Positions 49,916 through 63,023 are shown, numbered from the stretch's first letter. The stretch: DNA of 64,000 nt from Atrina japonica (GCA_030159075.1 BROG01000260.1:703501-767500), one strand, 5' to 3'. Notes: generated by a model not told the origin, from the letters alone. Numbers and translations: made by a program.

Positions 49916-50462
49916 ACCCAATAGGTATCAACGTTAACCAATTTTTTAATCATAAATATAAAACACCATATTATCCAAACAAAACTGATCTTCAAACACA
50001 AAATGGAGCTAATATTAATTTAATTTCCGTTTGACCTGTTCCACTAACAGGAGAGAAATATGGACAGCGAAAGAAGTTCTACAGGTATACACTTTTTGTG
50101 ATTTTCTTGTGGCAAAACCCATGTCTGAGATTTTTAAATTAAAATGTTAATTTTGACGAGGAACATGGCTATTATATCTGTTTCGAAAGGCTCGGGTTCC
50201 CCCTGGTCCTCCCTGTATTTAGTCGTAACCTGTACTATTAAACATTTTAATTTCTTATACGCCTCGGTTACGCATTAGGCTCAATCCGATTAGTAAATAT
50301 CTGTACTTTGAAAGTAGCACATACAAATCACTAAACATTGCGATAATTCCTCCTTACTTGAGTTGCATTGTAATTTTACATTCATGTGTATTGCTCTTTT
50401 TGACAAAAAAACTTGATATCAAGCATTATTGTTCAGAACATGCAGTGAATGCGCGTATGCGC

Positions 50463-50535
<73 letters not shown>

Positions 50536-51149
50536 AACAATATGTAATCACACTCAACAATGCCACCCAATATCGTTCTCAAACATACTTCTATATCTGT
50601 TGTTATATCATGTACCTTCGAATATACACAAGTATTCCAGTAGTCCACGTCAAATGTTCATTTTTATTGAATGATGTAATTTACATTTAATTGCTATCTC
50701 ATTTGATTGACAGAAATAGCAATGACCGTTGTTAACCAGGATATTAAGGTCCAATTTCTGCCACACGAAATCTAATATAGCTTTCTGTAGAGCATTCGGT
50801 TTGATTTCATTAAGCAGATGGGGTTCAGTTTGCAGTTGAAATGTTGAAGCTCCGGAATCAAACCAACTGGATCCGAGAATTGTGACATATATTCTGTTTG
50901 TGCTATCTTGCAATACACAGAATAAATATTTTAGTTGATACGAAAACATGCGTGGAATTGTCAGTCACACATAAATCACTTTTGAGGGTCATTTGTTGAC
51001 GGCAGCAGTTTAGATTAATTCAGTAATTAGATTGTATTTTCGCAGTGATCTAATTTGCCGAAGAAATGACACCGGACAAAAATAAGAAAAGCAATTTGAA
51101 CACTAGACAGGCATTGGTCAAACGTGTATATATATATATATATCGACAG
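49916..51149. other. Unassigned around the TC run
   Basis: A 99-residue minus-strand open frame at 50650-50949 has no recognisable domain or clean initiation evidence. Confidence 0.4.
50464..50534. repeat. (TC)n microsatellite
   Basis: About 35 units, preceded by GCGCGTATGCGCG, a small palindromic GC-rich patch. Confidence 0.95.
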
Positions 51150-51325
51150 TACCAAAATTATAGTTTAACAAAAGAATACTCAATACGATCGTTTCTATCA
51201 ATAAGACTTTATCGGTTGAGCTCGCATATGGATGCATATTTCCTAAATGAAAAAAGGTATCATATAAAGTTAAATGACAAATCTAAATATGCAGCTAAAT
51301 TCGTCCAAGAGTACCCAGTGTAAAA
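51150..51325 (-). repeat. Repeat family H, copy 6
   Basis: Contains ACGATCGTTTCTATCAATAA, ATCGGTTGAGCTC and CCAAGAGTACCCAGTG. It sits 20 bp before S1 SINE copy 5. Confidence 0.65.
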
Positions 51326-51344
51326 TGTTTGTGTTATAAATGTT

Positions 51345-51592
51345 GTTATACGACACACTCAAGAATTTTTCACTCTTATAGAGACGTCACCAATGCTGGT
51401 GAAGAACTTTCAGACTATTGGCCTATGCTCGGCACGTACGGCCAAATGTTGAGCAATGAGTGTTTTTAACGTACAGACACCTACTGTGACACGGGGCCTC
51501 GGTTTTTACTGTCTCATACGAAGGACAGGAAACAAACCTACCGCCAGCTGGACTAGAACTCACGACCTCACGGACAAGAGTCAGGTCGGTTC
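51345..51592 (-). repeat. SINE family S1, copy 5, diverged
   Basis: Keeps TAGAGACGTCACC, CCTATGCTCGGCACGTACGG and ACACCTACTGTGACACGGGG. The tRNA-like head is degenerate and shortened near 51580-51592. Confidence 0.72.
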
Positions 51593-52692
<1,100 letters not shown>

Positions 52693-52887
52693 ATAACTCT
52701 CTAATTTCTCTCAGCTCACCGTCTACTCAATGGGATTTTAATTATAGTTACAAATTTAATGATTTTTTAGTTCAGATGGACACCGTAGTTACAGCATTGG
52801 CATTTTAATACTAGAGACAAAGAGATTTTTTTCTGACAAGATGGACAGTACCGTAGTCTTGCCTTTATACAGCATTATAATACAAGT

Positions 52888-52905
52888 GAGAGAGAGAGAG
52901 AGAGG
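52888..52905. repeat. (GA)9 microsatellite with duplicated flank
   Basis: The upstream sequence (CAGCATTATAATACAAGTGA) resembles the bases before 52417 (CGGCATTGTAATACATGACC), yet the repeat strand differs: GA here, TC there. Confidence 0.8.
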
Positions 52906-53167
52906 AGCTGTCATATTTTTGTTCTATTTCAAACTATTAACAAACAAACACGCAATGATACTTGTTTGTAAAATAACCATGCGTGAATCTATCTTATTAT
53001 TACCTTTTTGTTCCCGATAGCCTACTTCCTGATTCACAAGTTGACTATTTATGTTCCATATGATAGATAAAAAGGTCTTATGTCGAATCCCTTATTATGA
53101 GACTTTAACACAACACAAGGGGTTGGCTGGGGTACGCCTCTGTTTTACCTTATATTGGTATATATAA

Positions 53168-53390
53168 GGGGGCCTCCGTTGCCGAGTGGTTAGAGCATTG
53201 CGCTTTAAATCACAAGGCCTTTCACGTCTGGTTCGAATACCACTAGGGTAATTTCGAATGAAGTGGAAATGTTTGCCAGTTTTTTGCGGAAGGTTAGTGG
53301 TCTTTACCCGGGTAACCGGGGTTTCTCCTCCACCAATAAAAAACTGGACGCCATCATATGACAAAAAATCAAAATAAAATCAAATCAAAT

Positions 53391-53395
<5 letters not shown>
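53168..53395 (+). repeat. SINE family S2, most complete copy
   Basis: Ser/Leu-like tRNA head GGCCTCCGTTGCCGAGTGGT, then GCGCTTTAAATCACAAGG and the B-box CTGGTTCGAATACCAC. A unique body follows with CCCGGGTAACCGGGG and TCTCCTCCACCAATAAAAAA, and an AAATC pentamer tail (about 53376-53396). The tail runs straight into a TA run. Full structure supports Pol III-driven SINE origin. Confidence 0.82.

Positions 53396-53482
<87 letters not shown>
53393..53482. repeat. (TA)n microsatellite
   Basis: Continues from the AAATC tail of the S2 SINE; phase break near 53456. Confidence 0.95.
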
Positions 53483-53486
<4 letters not shown>

Positions 53487-55029
53487 ATTTTTTTTTCATA
53501 ATTAAACTTATGTTCGTTCATTCATTTGTTTTCTTGTTTGCCTTTGTTTAACTTCGGCTTTTTATTTTCTTCATGCTTTTGTTGTCTTCGATTTACCTGT
53601 TCCACAGGTATTCCATTATTGGAAGATGTTTCCAGGAATACGTAAAAAAGGATTGAGACAAATCAATCTGTCAACAAGGTACTTATGTTGACCCTGAAAT
53701 AGCACGATATCGCAAATGTCTATTTCTTTATTATATAGAATATCAACTTACATTTATTTGTTCAAAAACGTAATGCAGTGTCTCTCCAACTGTCATATAT
53801 TGATTACACTAATTTCTATATCTTGCGTGCGCACTGATCGCTCGAATAGCTTTCAACTCAGAGAGTGCATATTCCTTTAATGCTGAAAATATAAAGATAC
53901 TAACATAAGATCATGCGGAGCAACGATTCGCTGGTTTTGATGTGAGGCAATTTACATGATAATTAATTTTTAAGAAGCGAATGTAGATCGATTTCGTTAA
54001 TTTGCCTAGTGTTGATACAGACATGCAATGTTCACTAACTAGAAAGACAACGTGTAATTGACTGGAAGTATAGACATATGTATTTAAATGTATCATTTTG
54101 AACCTAAGTTCATTCAGAAAATGGGAAGACAGATAGTATACAATATCAGATTCATTATTGATGAAAAGCGTGTAAACAATGTACTATAATCGTATCCAAT
54201 TGCACAGGTGAGTGAAGACACTAACGAATATTTATGTGGCTAGGGGAATCATAACACCTGCAAATGGTTTCTAGCCCATATCTGAGTAGTGACACGTAAC
54301 TAAGATTTCTGTTGGTAAGAATTATGGAACTTGAAATGTAATTTTAATATGAGGGAATGTTGCATGCATTTGAACACAATAATAGCAACGTTAATACTTT
54401 GTACCTCATCGTTCATAGTTGACAACTTCTAAAAGCTATTATCAAAAGATATATGTCAGGGGCCTAGAACACAAAATGTACACAATTGATCACATTTCAT
54501 ATAACATATTGATGTGTCGTCCTATCACAAAGCTTTCAGTTATATAGGGGTGGTATCGATGTCACAGTTAGAGACAAAGTACCTCAATATTTGATATATG
54601 TTATAACCCAATGATAATTTAGTATTTTTCAATGAGTTTAGCACACCGTGTTACGGCATCGTAGTTTTAAGTTTTAAAACATTTCACCTAGCAGTTAGCG
54701 AAGTAGATCATACATTCTTTATCCAAGCGTACTAGATACGAACATACAACTTATAAACTTTTGTGTCTTCCGATCGTTAGTCGACACAGCAAGCATAATA
54801 CCAGCAAGGGTACACTACGGGAGCAGATACAGTAATGTGCTAGTTGTCAAAATACAAAATGTAGCATTTTATTACGGAAGTTTGCTAGCAAATGGTTTTG
54901 TGTCTGCAATCTCCATATTGGATCTGCTAACAATAGAATAACGTGTCATCTATTATTTAAATACATACAATAAATATGTTATTACTATTTTAAACATATT
55001 ACCTAATCTATCTTTTTGAAAAAAATTTC
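53483..55029. other. Upstream region of the receptor; nothing recognisable
   Basis: Any 5' UTR exon and promoter of the receptor could lie here or beyond. No TATA box, initiator or CpG-rich segment stands out. Confidence 0.35.
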
Positions 55030-55290
55030 CAATACAGTCGATTCTGTCAGTAAGACTTCATCTGTTGTATTCCAAATGAGTTTAAGAATAACAAATGTGA
55101 AAAGCTGACTATCAAAGCTCTTTGAGGAGTTTAAAATTAAAGTATCTATTTGTAATATTACTGTAGTATATAATGATCAGCCACGATACCAGGATACAGA
55201 TGTGTGTATGTTTATTATCGGTCCACTACTAGTTGCAGCAACAAACAAGTGGTTGTAAATATTATAAAAATAATACCAAAGTTATAGCTT
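55030..55290 (-). repeat. Repeat family H, copy 7, upstream of the receptor exon
   Basis: Two blocks in reverse: GATTCTGTCAGTAAGACTTC at the left, and TATCGGTCCACTACTAGTTG through ATACCAAAGTTATAGCTTTG at the right, with a deleted or replaced middle. It probably lies inside the presumed 5' UTR intron or the promoter-proximal region of the receptor. Confidence 0.68.
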
Positions 55291-55291
55291 T

Positions 55292-55298
55292 GATATAT

Positions 55299-55395
<97 letters not shown>
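55292..55395. repeat. (TA)n microsatellite upstream of the receptor exon
   Basis: Between family H copy 7 and the pogo-like end; phase break near 55310. It ends 225 bases before the presumed exon start. Confidence 0.95.
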
Positions 55396-55397
<2 letters not shown>

Positions 55398-55545
55398 TTA
55401 TTTCGAAACTCGCCGATATTACTTTGAGATATCCGGAATTCGATATAGTATTCTACCCATAATAATCGGGATCGGTTTTTCCATTTTGAAAAATTCGGAA
55501 TTTCGACACATTTGATTTCGACAAAACGAGTTTCCACGGTATATA
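55396..55545. mobile_element. Pogo/Tigger-like transposon end remnant
   Basis: After a TA run, repeated TTTCGAAACTCGC, ATCCGGAATTCGATATAG and ATTCGGAATTTCGACACA motifs lead to GAGTTTCCACGGTATATA. The reverse complement of the end (CCGTGGAAACTCG) resembles Tigger-class inverted repeats. It lies 75-225 bases upstream of the receptor exon. Confidence 0.45.
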
Positions 55546-55600
55546 TATATTGTGTTACGAAAAGGTGTTAAAATATTCACTTAGTTTTTATCACTAACTA

Positions 55601-55620
55601 TATAATTATTTTTTTCACAG
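55601..55620 (+). promoter_or_regulatory. Probable 3' splice site ahead of the receptor coding exon
   Basis: A T-rich tract runs directly into CACAG at 55616-55620, 34 bases before the receptor ATG. This is the standard layout of a 5' UTR intron whose last exon carries the whole coding sequence. If it is used, the exon begins at 55621 with a short 5' UTR containing an in-frame TGA. The upstream exon and promoter cannot be recognised; the sequence before it is a (TA)n run and transposon remnants. Confidence 0.6.
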
Positions 55621-55654
55621 GCTGCGCATTCTGTGTTCTTGAATAGTAAAGAAA

Positions 55655-56929
55655 ATGGCTGATTCTGGGCCGACAGAGCTGGAAGAGGACATAACAATAG
55701 CGATGCTAGTCGTGTTTTCATTGATTGGCACGATTGGAAATAGTTTTGTGATATATGGCTTCTCAGTTGTTAAGCAAAAGATGACGTCAACAGTTTTCAT
55801 CATCACTTTAGCAGTGATTGACCTGGTCACTTGCATTATTACTATACCGTTTACTATTGCCATGGAAGCAATGCATTTCAGACTGTCAAATATTGGAGTC
55901 TGTAGATTATTCCATTTTCTACTCACCACGACCGTACCATTTTCCGCATTTGTGATGGTTGCCATAGCAATTGACAGGTATTTTTGTATATGCCGACCAT
56001 TCAAACAGGTTCTCAACATCCGCCGTGCTACCATTATAGTTATATGCCTACTTGTATTTTCACTTGTTATTGGCGTGATGTCCTGTCTTAATTTTGGTAT
56101 CTACACTGTCATTCAAGAGGAATCGTCGAGTATTTTGAATTCTTCACAAATTCAACTGCAACCTTTAAATAGATCTGGAATTACAAACCCATATGGCTAC
56201 ATAACCTTAGAACAGCAAATGTCGACAGATGGAAACGTTATATTTCTTCAACAAAACGAGACAACACAGATCCATGTACAGATAAACAAGATACAATACT
56301 GTATTACTACATCAGAACTCTTCGGTAAATATTTCAGATCGACATATCAGTTAATCTACTCGCTCTTCTACGCAGTTTCTGTGGTACTGGTTATCATATT
56401 TTATTCAATTATATATCGTTTTATATTAACAAGGCGTCATAGGAGACTAAGATCTGAACAGGCGCCATGTTGCTCAGTGAAAGAAACGACTTTATGTGAT
56501 GCTGAAACAACGATGACGGACTGCTCCCCGGCTATGCACTCCTCTGACGTCAGCGGCGATGACGTAGAAAATGACAGCAATCAAAATGCTAAATGTCAGT
56601 CAACAACTCTACTGAATGTAAAAAGTAAATTGTCGACACAGTCGAATCTATCGGTGTCACATCGACAAAGTCGGCAGAAAGAAGATAAAATGCGTTTGAA
56701 TAACATTAAGACAGCATTGATGTTGTCTTTGGTAGCCCTTGTTTTTACAGTGGCTTTTCTGCCAGCGTGGCTCATAAAGCACAAACTCATCCCATTTAAT
56801 TTAATTGTGTTTTATTTGTATTATATCTACAATGTAGTAAATCCGTTTATTTATGCATTTATGAATCCTCATTTTCAGCAAACTATTATTTCACTTGTAA
56901 GAAGAATTAATTCAAAAATGAGGAAATGA
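55655..56929 (+). CDS. Orphan class A (rhodopsin-like) G-protein-coupled receptor, 424 aa, single coding exon
   Basis: A plasma-membrane receptor expected to signal through heterotrimeric G proteins; the ligand is unknown. Seven hydrophobic segments lie at about residues 14-38, 45-70, 82-112, 124-148, 229-256, 350-375 and 381-403. Class A landmarks are visible: G-N with N29 in TM1, LAVID with D56 in TM2, C83 at the top of TM3 with C216 as its likely disulfide partner, D107-R108-Y109, Y250 in TM5, P370 in TM6, and N396-P-F-I-Y400 followed by a short helix 8. Oddities: TM4 lacks the usual Trp; the TM6 C-W-x-P box reads A-F-L-P; extracellular loop 2 is about 80 residues with sequons at N162, N172 and N201; intracellular loop 3 is about 93 residues, Ser/Thr-rich with an acidic patch; the tail is only ~20 residues with no Cys. 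The start is supported by an in-frame TGA at 55640-55642 and a strong context (A at -3, G at +4). Peptide or amine ligands are both possible; the motifs resemble molluscan orphan receptors often labelled orexin- or cholecystokinin-like, which is resemblance only. Confidence 0.93.
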   Translation: MADSGPTELEEDITIAMLVVFSLIGTIGNSFVIYGFSVVKQKMTSTVFIITLAVIDLVTCIITIPFTIAMEAMHFRLSNIGVCRLFHFLLTTTVPFSAFVMVAIAIDRYFCICRPFKQVLNIRRATIIVICLLVFSLVIGVMSCLNFGIYTVIQEESSSILNSSQIQLQPLNRSGITNPYGYITLEQQMSTDGNVIFLQQNETTQIHVQINKIQYCITTSELFGKYFRSTYQLIYSLFYAVSVVLVIIFYSIIYRFILTRRHRRLRSEQAPCCSVKETTLCDAETTMTDCSPAMHSSDVSGDDVENDSNQNAKCQSTTLLNVKSKLSTQSNLSVSHRQSRQKEDKMRLNNIKTALMLSLVALVFTVAFLPAWLIKHKLIPFNLIVFYLYYIYNVVNPFIYAFMNPHFQQTIISLVRRINSKMRK

Positions 56930-58044
56930 GACTTTTGTATCATGAATGAAACATATACACGGTCTTTCCATTGTTATCTGAACGCCGAATGTGTTGAAAT
57001 TAGGACTACAGACTCGTTCTATTTAGCATTCGTAAATTTGTGCTTTCGCTCAATATTGGTGTATTCTGATGAAATTACTTGATTTAACACTATTTTCAAT
57101 TAACGGTAATTGAACTCAGTGTTCGTGACCTAACGCCATTTTCATCATCACTCAATAGTTCCTGTTGAAATTACGCTATATAATTCAAAAAGATGGTAGA
57201 TAAACAGAACAAAGTAATTAATGTCTAGGGAGTTAGTATATATTTTTTCACACTGCTTCTAGACACGGTTCTGTGTTGTTGCCTTCATTTTTATTAACAC
57301 AGCTATGCTAAATTAGAACACTTTATATTCTTATTTAAAAATGTTTGACATTGTGTGTATGTGCTGATGATTGTTATCAATTTTTGGTATATTTCAGTAT
57401 TTTGTTTTTGTCTTTTTTGTAGTTATCTGATTTTTCTTTCTAACAGACCGGATATAACGAAAAACATGGTCCCAATTTTTTCGTTTTAACCGGTTTGAAA
57501 GTAATTGTTTACTTTCGTTTTAACGTTTAGGGTAACCTTTATTAAACTATTTTACTACACACAATCAAAGTCACCCAAACGCTTGTATTACTCCTTTGGT
57601 CTACCTTTTAAAAAGGTTGTAATTAAAATTGTGAATTATTTTCAGTATGTCATCAGAGACAACATTACAACATGTGGGATGCAGTGTTGCAAAGTACTGG
57701 TATCAGATCATGGCCGTTCCCTTGCATATTTTCTGTCACGCTCAATGTTTTAAATAGAAGACCATCTGAGTCATGTACGTGTTTAAGACCGTATGTGATT
57801 CGTCTCGTCTTAACATATTTTTAACATATAACTATATCAAATCAACTAACATTAGGCATAGACAATGCCTTAATTGGCTTCAAAAATTTGTTAATATCAG
57901 CATGAATGTTGAAACGGGATTGAAAACATGACTGAGTATAATCATTTCTCGTCCTTTTTCAACATATTTTCAAATTACATTTGCATCATAATGATATCTA
58001 TTTCAAACAATATAAAACAATAGATACAAAACAATTATCTTTCT
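56930..58044. other. Downstream of the receptor: likely 3' UTR in part
   Basis: No downstream exon of the receptor is needed because the reading frame closes at 56929. The hairpins at 57447-57516 and a motif-less open frame at 57505-57753 are the only structures. Confidence 0.35.
57447..57494. repeat. Hairpin with CCGG-TAACGAAAA arms downstream of the receptor
   Basis: ACCGGATATAACGAAAAA (57447-57464) pairs with TTTTTCGTTTTAACCGGT (57477-57494), two mismatches. A second small hairpin (GAAAGTA...TACTTTC) follows at 57497-57516. The sequence style matches transposon ends seen elsewhere in the window. Confidence 0.65.
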
Positions 58045-58190
58045 GGAAGTTCTGGAGAGAATATACAATTCTGGTGTACATTGCATAAACACGTACTCCT
58101 GAAAATACGCAGGTGGCATCAGATGCCGTTGAACAATGTCCATTGTTGACCGGCCACACCTGCCACGAGTCAACAATCAAATTCAAATGA
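58045..58190 (-). repeat. RT-element 3' module fragment (copy 9)
   Basis: CATTGTTGACCGGCCACACC and the neighbouring block ATCAAATTCAAATGA match the module. It lies 1.1 kb after the receptor stop and just before a TTA trinucleotide run. Confidence 0.55.
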
Positions 58191-58198
58191 CGATAATG

Positions 58199-58241
58199 TT
58201 ATTATTATTATTATTATTATTATCATTATTATTATTATTAA
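58199..58241. repeat. (TTA)n microsatellite
   Basis: About 14 units with one ATC interruption. Confidence 0.93.
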
Positions 58242-59089
58242 AATATCATTGTTATTTCTATAATAAAAACGTAAAATAGATTATACAATTAGACGAGGTA
58301 TCGTCTTACGAGCTTTAGCTTGGTATATTTGGATCATCATAAAATTCCATGGTATTATTTTTTCCTGTACAATAAATATACCATGTCTGTGATGCGGAAA
58401 CAACATCATATTTGATTCATTGTGTAATCAATTTCTGGTGTTTATAATCAATATCATCATAACAACATTTACAACGTTTAGCTGTTTCTTTTTATAAATG
58501 AGAAACTTGTATTAGTCAGAATTCAGAGTTCAGTGGTGTTTTAGATTGCAGAGCAATTACCTCCCCAAATCCAACATTAATACACGGTGTGATACCGCAA
58601 CAATATATGTGTAATATATACTGACGACAAACAGCAACTGACTGAATGTGAATTATTTATCTATTGTTTCTAAAACAAGAAATAATTTACCTTGTGATTT
58701 GGTGCAATACACGGGAAGTTCAAATCCGAAAATCATTGGTAAAAAATTCTAGCTGCATTCTCTCCTTTTTTCCTTTTTTTTTTTGCTGCAGTTTCTTTTA
58801 AAGGGACTATATATTTTGCTTGATGTTTATTTTTATTGTTACTGCGTTCTAACAGAGAAATTTGTGGAAGATCGCTTATTGTAATGTCAATAAAATATGT
58901 GAAATGAATTGTGTTGTTCTTAGATACCGTTTATATCACACTTAATATAAGCAAACATTTCAACTCACTTAATTTGAACCCTGCTAAATCGAAAACCTGC
59001 TTTATTTGAAATTTTGATTCTTCGGTCAAATTTATTTATTATCATTATAACACGTTCCCATTTGAATTCAATATAACCGGATTCGATTT
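58242..59089. other. Unassigned; pogo-like words near 58975-59085
   Basis: TTAATTTGAACCCTGCTAAA through ATATAACCGGATTCGAT resembles other transposon-end sequence in the window, without a readable partner end. Confidence 0.35.
58889..58894 (+). terminator. Candidate polyadenylation signal for the receptor gene
   Basis: AATAAA is followed about 17-27 bases later by a GT-rich stretch (58911-58919), the usual arrangement of a metazoan poly(A) site. It lies about 1.96 kb after the receptor stop codon. Earlier alternatives are ATTAAA at 57541 and AATAAA at 58262. In DNA this AT-rich such hexamers occur by chance, so the assignment is weak. Confidence 0.22.
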
Positions 59090-59360
59090 GTTTGTTTGTT
59101 TGTTGTTGTTTAACGTCCCACTCAAAAATATTTCACTCATATAGAGACGTCACCAAATGGGCTCAAATTTTGGCCTATGCTCGGCATGCCCATTGAGCAG
59201 TAAGGGTTCTTTAACGTGCCGACATGTACTGTGACACGGGATCTCTGTTTTTACTTTCTCATCCGCAGGACAGGAAACCAACCTGTCGCCGGCTGGACTG
59301 GATTTCACACCCTACGATCAAGAGTCGAGCGCGCTACAGACTGAGCCAAGCTGGCTCAAG
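59090..59360 (-). repeat. SINE family S1, copy 6
   Basis: Tail TTTGTTTGTTTG(TTG) at the left, complete body, head ending CTACAGACTGAGCCAAGCTG. A CT run and then a TA run start directly beyond the head end (59366). Confidence 0.78.
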
Positions 59361-59365
59361 CGCAT

Positions 59366-59370
59366 TCTCT

Positions 59371-59405
<35 letters not shown>

Positions 59406-59408
59406 TTA

Positions 59409-59454
<46 letters not shown>

Positions 59455-59463
59455 ATATATATA
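59366..59463. repeat. Compound (CT)n-(TA)n microsatellite
   Basis: CT to 59417, TA to 59463. Starts at the head end of SINE S1 copy 6. Confidence 0.95.
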
Positions 59464-59676
59464 TTCAAAATATATCTATTCATAAATATATATAGGATAT
59501 ATATATATTCAAAATAAAATCTATTCAAAATTAAGGAACCACACACAAAAACAGTTTTTCAGTTTTAAACGCTTATCATTGCGTTTGGTCATCAACAACG
59601 TGTCGCAATAAAACTACAAACTCTTTTGTTGTGTGTCATTCTTTATTTTGATATTAAAATTGGACGTTTAATAAAT

Positions 59677-59686
59677 GTATATATAT

Positions 59687-59769
<83 letters not shown>
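59677..59769. repeat. (TA)n microsatellite
   Basis: About 45 units with AAATTA interruption near 59689. Confidence 0.95.
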
Positions 59770-59772
<3 letters not shown>

Positions 59773-60565
59773 TGTGTGTGGAAATAATATTTTATCGATT
59801 ATAAAGGTGAGATTGTGTTTGCTAGTTTTACATGCTTATATCGATTACTTTCCGTGTTTTGTATATCTTCATAATTTGACTTACTCTCTATACATTCATA
59901 CCGTTATATACACAGTGTACGTTTGTACTATGTTCGCATATATTTCAATTTTTATATTTGATTATCTTCGTGGCACAAATGCTTGAAAATGTAATTCTGT
60001 AATTCACCAAATATCTATTATAATGGAATATTCAATCATAACAAAGAGGATATTTTACTGACCGAATGCCACGGAAAAAGACCCCAAGCATCAGTAACAT
60101 AGATATATTCCATGGGAATGCAGTAAATGTACCCGAACGTTTAACATCACAGAATTGATTTCAACTACTTTAATTACCGCTATAAATCCATATCAACATA
60201 TTTCACTTGTATGGGATTGTCACAAGTTTAAAGTAGACAGTGAGGATTCGTTTATACATAAAACAATACCTACCGATACTTCCGTGTTCAGTTCCATTCA
60301 ATACATCCGTGAATTTCACTTCGATTGGCAAAAGAGTTGTAAAGGAACATTCTCTACCGTATCAAAAAGTATTGAGTATGGTCCGGGAATCGAGAATCAA
60401 TCCTATGACTCCACTTGCGAGTCGCGCGCTCCACCACTACACAGACTTATCTTAAAATATATGAGTCAGTATCAGCCAGAAATGCATCATGTCTAGTCGA
60501 TATGACATATATTTATATAAATATATATTTATTAGCCCATCAATTATGTAAATTAAGATTCGGTA
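59770..60565. other. Unassigned; 113-residue open frame
   Basis: The frame at 60155-60496 (plus) is long for this base composition and not repeat-derived as far as I can see, with even amino-acid use, but I recognise no domain. An overlapping frame exists at 60240-60455. Confidence 0.3.
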
Positions 60566-60975
60566 TAAAAAATCTCAGATACCAAAGTATAAATCTTCAG
60601 AGTGTCCTGGACATGTATAAAAATCTTGTAAAGAATGAACAAACACAGAACTCTGGAAATCCAGAGGTGGGATTAGGTGTCATGGAGGAGGAGTAAGCAT
60701 CCCCGGTCACACCCACTGTGAGTCCACAGTCAAATCCAAATGCAATAAGTGAGGAAAAAAATCATCGTCCCAATCGGTACAATCGCCATCGAACAGACAA
60801 CCCAATTCTTCGCAAGCAAGGCCATGACACCGAACATAAAATTTGCGGAATGTTGACATTAAGCGCGGTTTCCCTGCGCCAACGACCGGCCAGCAAGCAG
60901 TCCACCTCTGCACACGAAATGTTACACTCCTAACATATCGCATAAATTGTGAGATATTAAAGGCCATATGAAGGT
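60566..60975 (-). pseudogene. RT-element remnant, C-terminal coding end plus 3' module (copy 10)
   Basis: The module (AAATCCAGAGGTGGGATTAG, then TAAGCATCCCCGGTCACACC) is followed on the coding side by AATTTGCGGAATGTTGACAT, the F-R-K-F-Y equivalent. Frames are broken. About 410 bp in all. Confidence 0.72.
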
Positions 60976-61446
60976 GATTGCGAGATATTGCTACCAAAAG
61001 GATGAAAATAAGATAAGATATGTGAAAGACAAAACTTAGAACTGTCAAAATCATTACTATTGTCTATACTCCATCATGTTGTACATGTGAACTGTCTTCT
61101 CTGTCTTTCTCGTTTCATTTTCTACAGAATCAAAATGCCCCGTATTCGGGAGAATGTGCCTTGTATCAACGTAATAACTTTGCTTCCGACGACTGACCGT
61201 CAATACATAGATTCAGACAGGATGATAAACGATAAAAATACTTTCTCAATATCTAAATGAAATCTGTTCGGTATAACAGTTGTTGCGCATCAATTCCGGA
61301 CGCTTTTATCAAAATATATATTTATACATTTTATCAGAAACATTACAATAATGTATCCCCTCATGCAACTGGTAATGAAAATAGCCAAAATGAAAAGAAC
61401 TAACCCGATCGATAATTAATAGATTAAAATTAAGAATTTCAAGGTA

Positions 61447-61507
61447 TACACATACACACACACATTGTGTGTGTGTGTGTGTGTGTGTGTGTTTATGTGT
61501 GTGTGTG
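61447..61507. repeat. (CA)n joined head-to-head to (TG)n
   Basis: ACACACACACAC is followed within three bases by a longer TG run, giving a self-complementary dinucleotide palindrome. Confidence 0.9.
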
Positions 61508-61695
61508 GTCTAAGCAAAATAACAAAATATAAACACAATACTACTGCATTAAAACAGGACTGAGAACCTTTTTGTTTGTAAATCTATATCTGTTTAACCG
61601 AAACAAATCGGAATTATCACCTTAAGATCAACTTTCATGGATCAAATTTTCCAACAGCCACACAACAAAATAACTGTTTTTTATAATACACGTTT

Positions 61696-62640
<945 letters not shown>

Positions 62641-62930
62641 ATATCGAAAACCGCGTTTAATGTCAACGTTCCGCAAATTTTATGGTCGGTATAATAGTCT
62701 TGTTTGCGACTACTCTGTTTCACTAAGTGAAATGTTGAGCTGCCTTTTCGTTGGCGGTTGTTGAGGCGGCTGTACCAATTGTGACGAGGATACACTCCTC
62801 ACGTGTTTCATTGGACTTGACTGTGGACTCACGGCGGGTGTGACCGGTCGACAGGGGATGCTTCCTCCTCCATGGCACCCGATCCCACCTCTTGGTTTCC
62901 AGAGGTCCGTGTTTCTCACAAAAATCATTT
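62641..62930 (+). pseudogene. RT-element remnant, C-terminal coding end plus 3' module (copy 11)
   Basis: Starts at AACCGCGTTTAATGTCAACG, the position before F-R-K-F-Y, and keeps the module with GTGTGACCGGTCGACAGGGG. The homology ends exactly where a tRNA-like segment begins at 62932. Confidence 0.75.
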
Positions 62931-62931
62931 A

Positions 62932-63023
62932 GGTTCCAGCGGAGCTCGAACCTGCGCTGACCAGAAGTGAGAGACCTCGTGATGTACATGATGCCAGGCT
63001 CTGACTACTCGGACGCGGATACC
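62932..63023 (-). repeat. tRNA-like segment (SINE head) abutting RT-element copy 11
   Basis: On the minus strand it reads GGTATCCGCGTCCGAGTAGT at the start, with a long variable region, and ends with CAGGTTCGAGCTCC, close to the B-box consensus. Acceptor-stem ends do not pair well, so a working tRNA gene is unlikely; a Ser/Leu-like SINE head is the better reading. Confidence 0.45.

Noticed and set aside
53168..53250. Working tRNA gene
   Set aside because: A- and B-box-like sequences are present but the acceptor stem does not close and a SINE body follows; the same applies to 20170-20240, 26650-26760 and 62932-63023.
55615..56034. 139-residue minus-strand frame opposite the receptor N-terminus
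   Set aside because: Antisense shadow of the receptor coding sequence.
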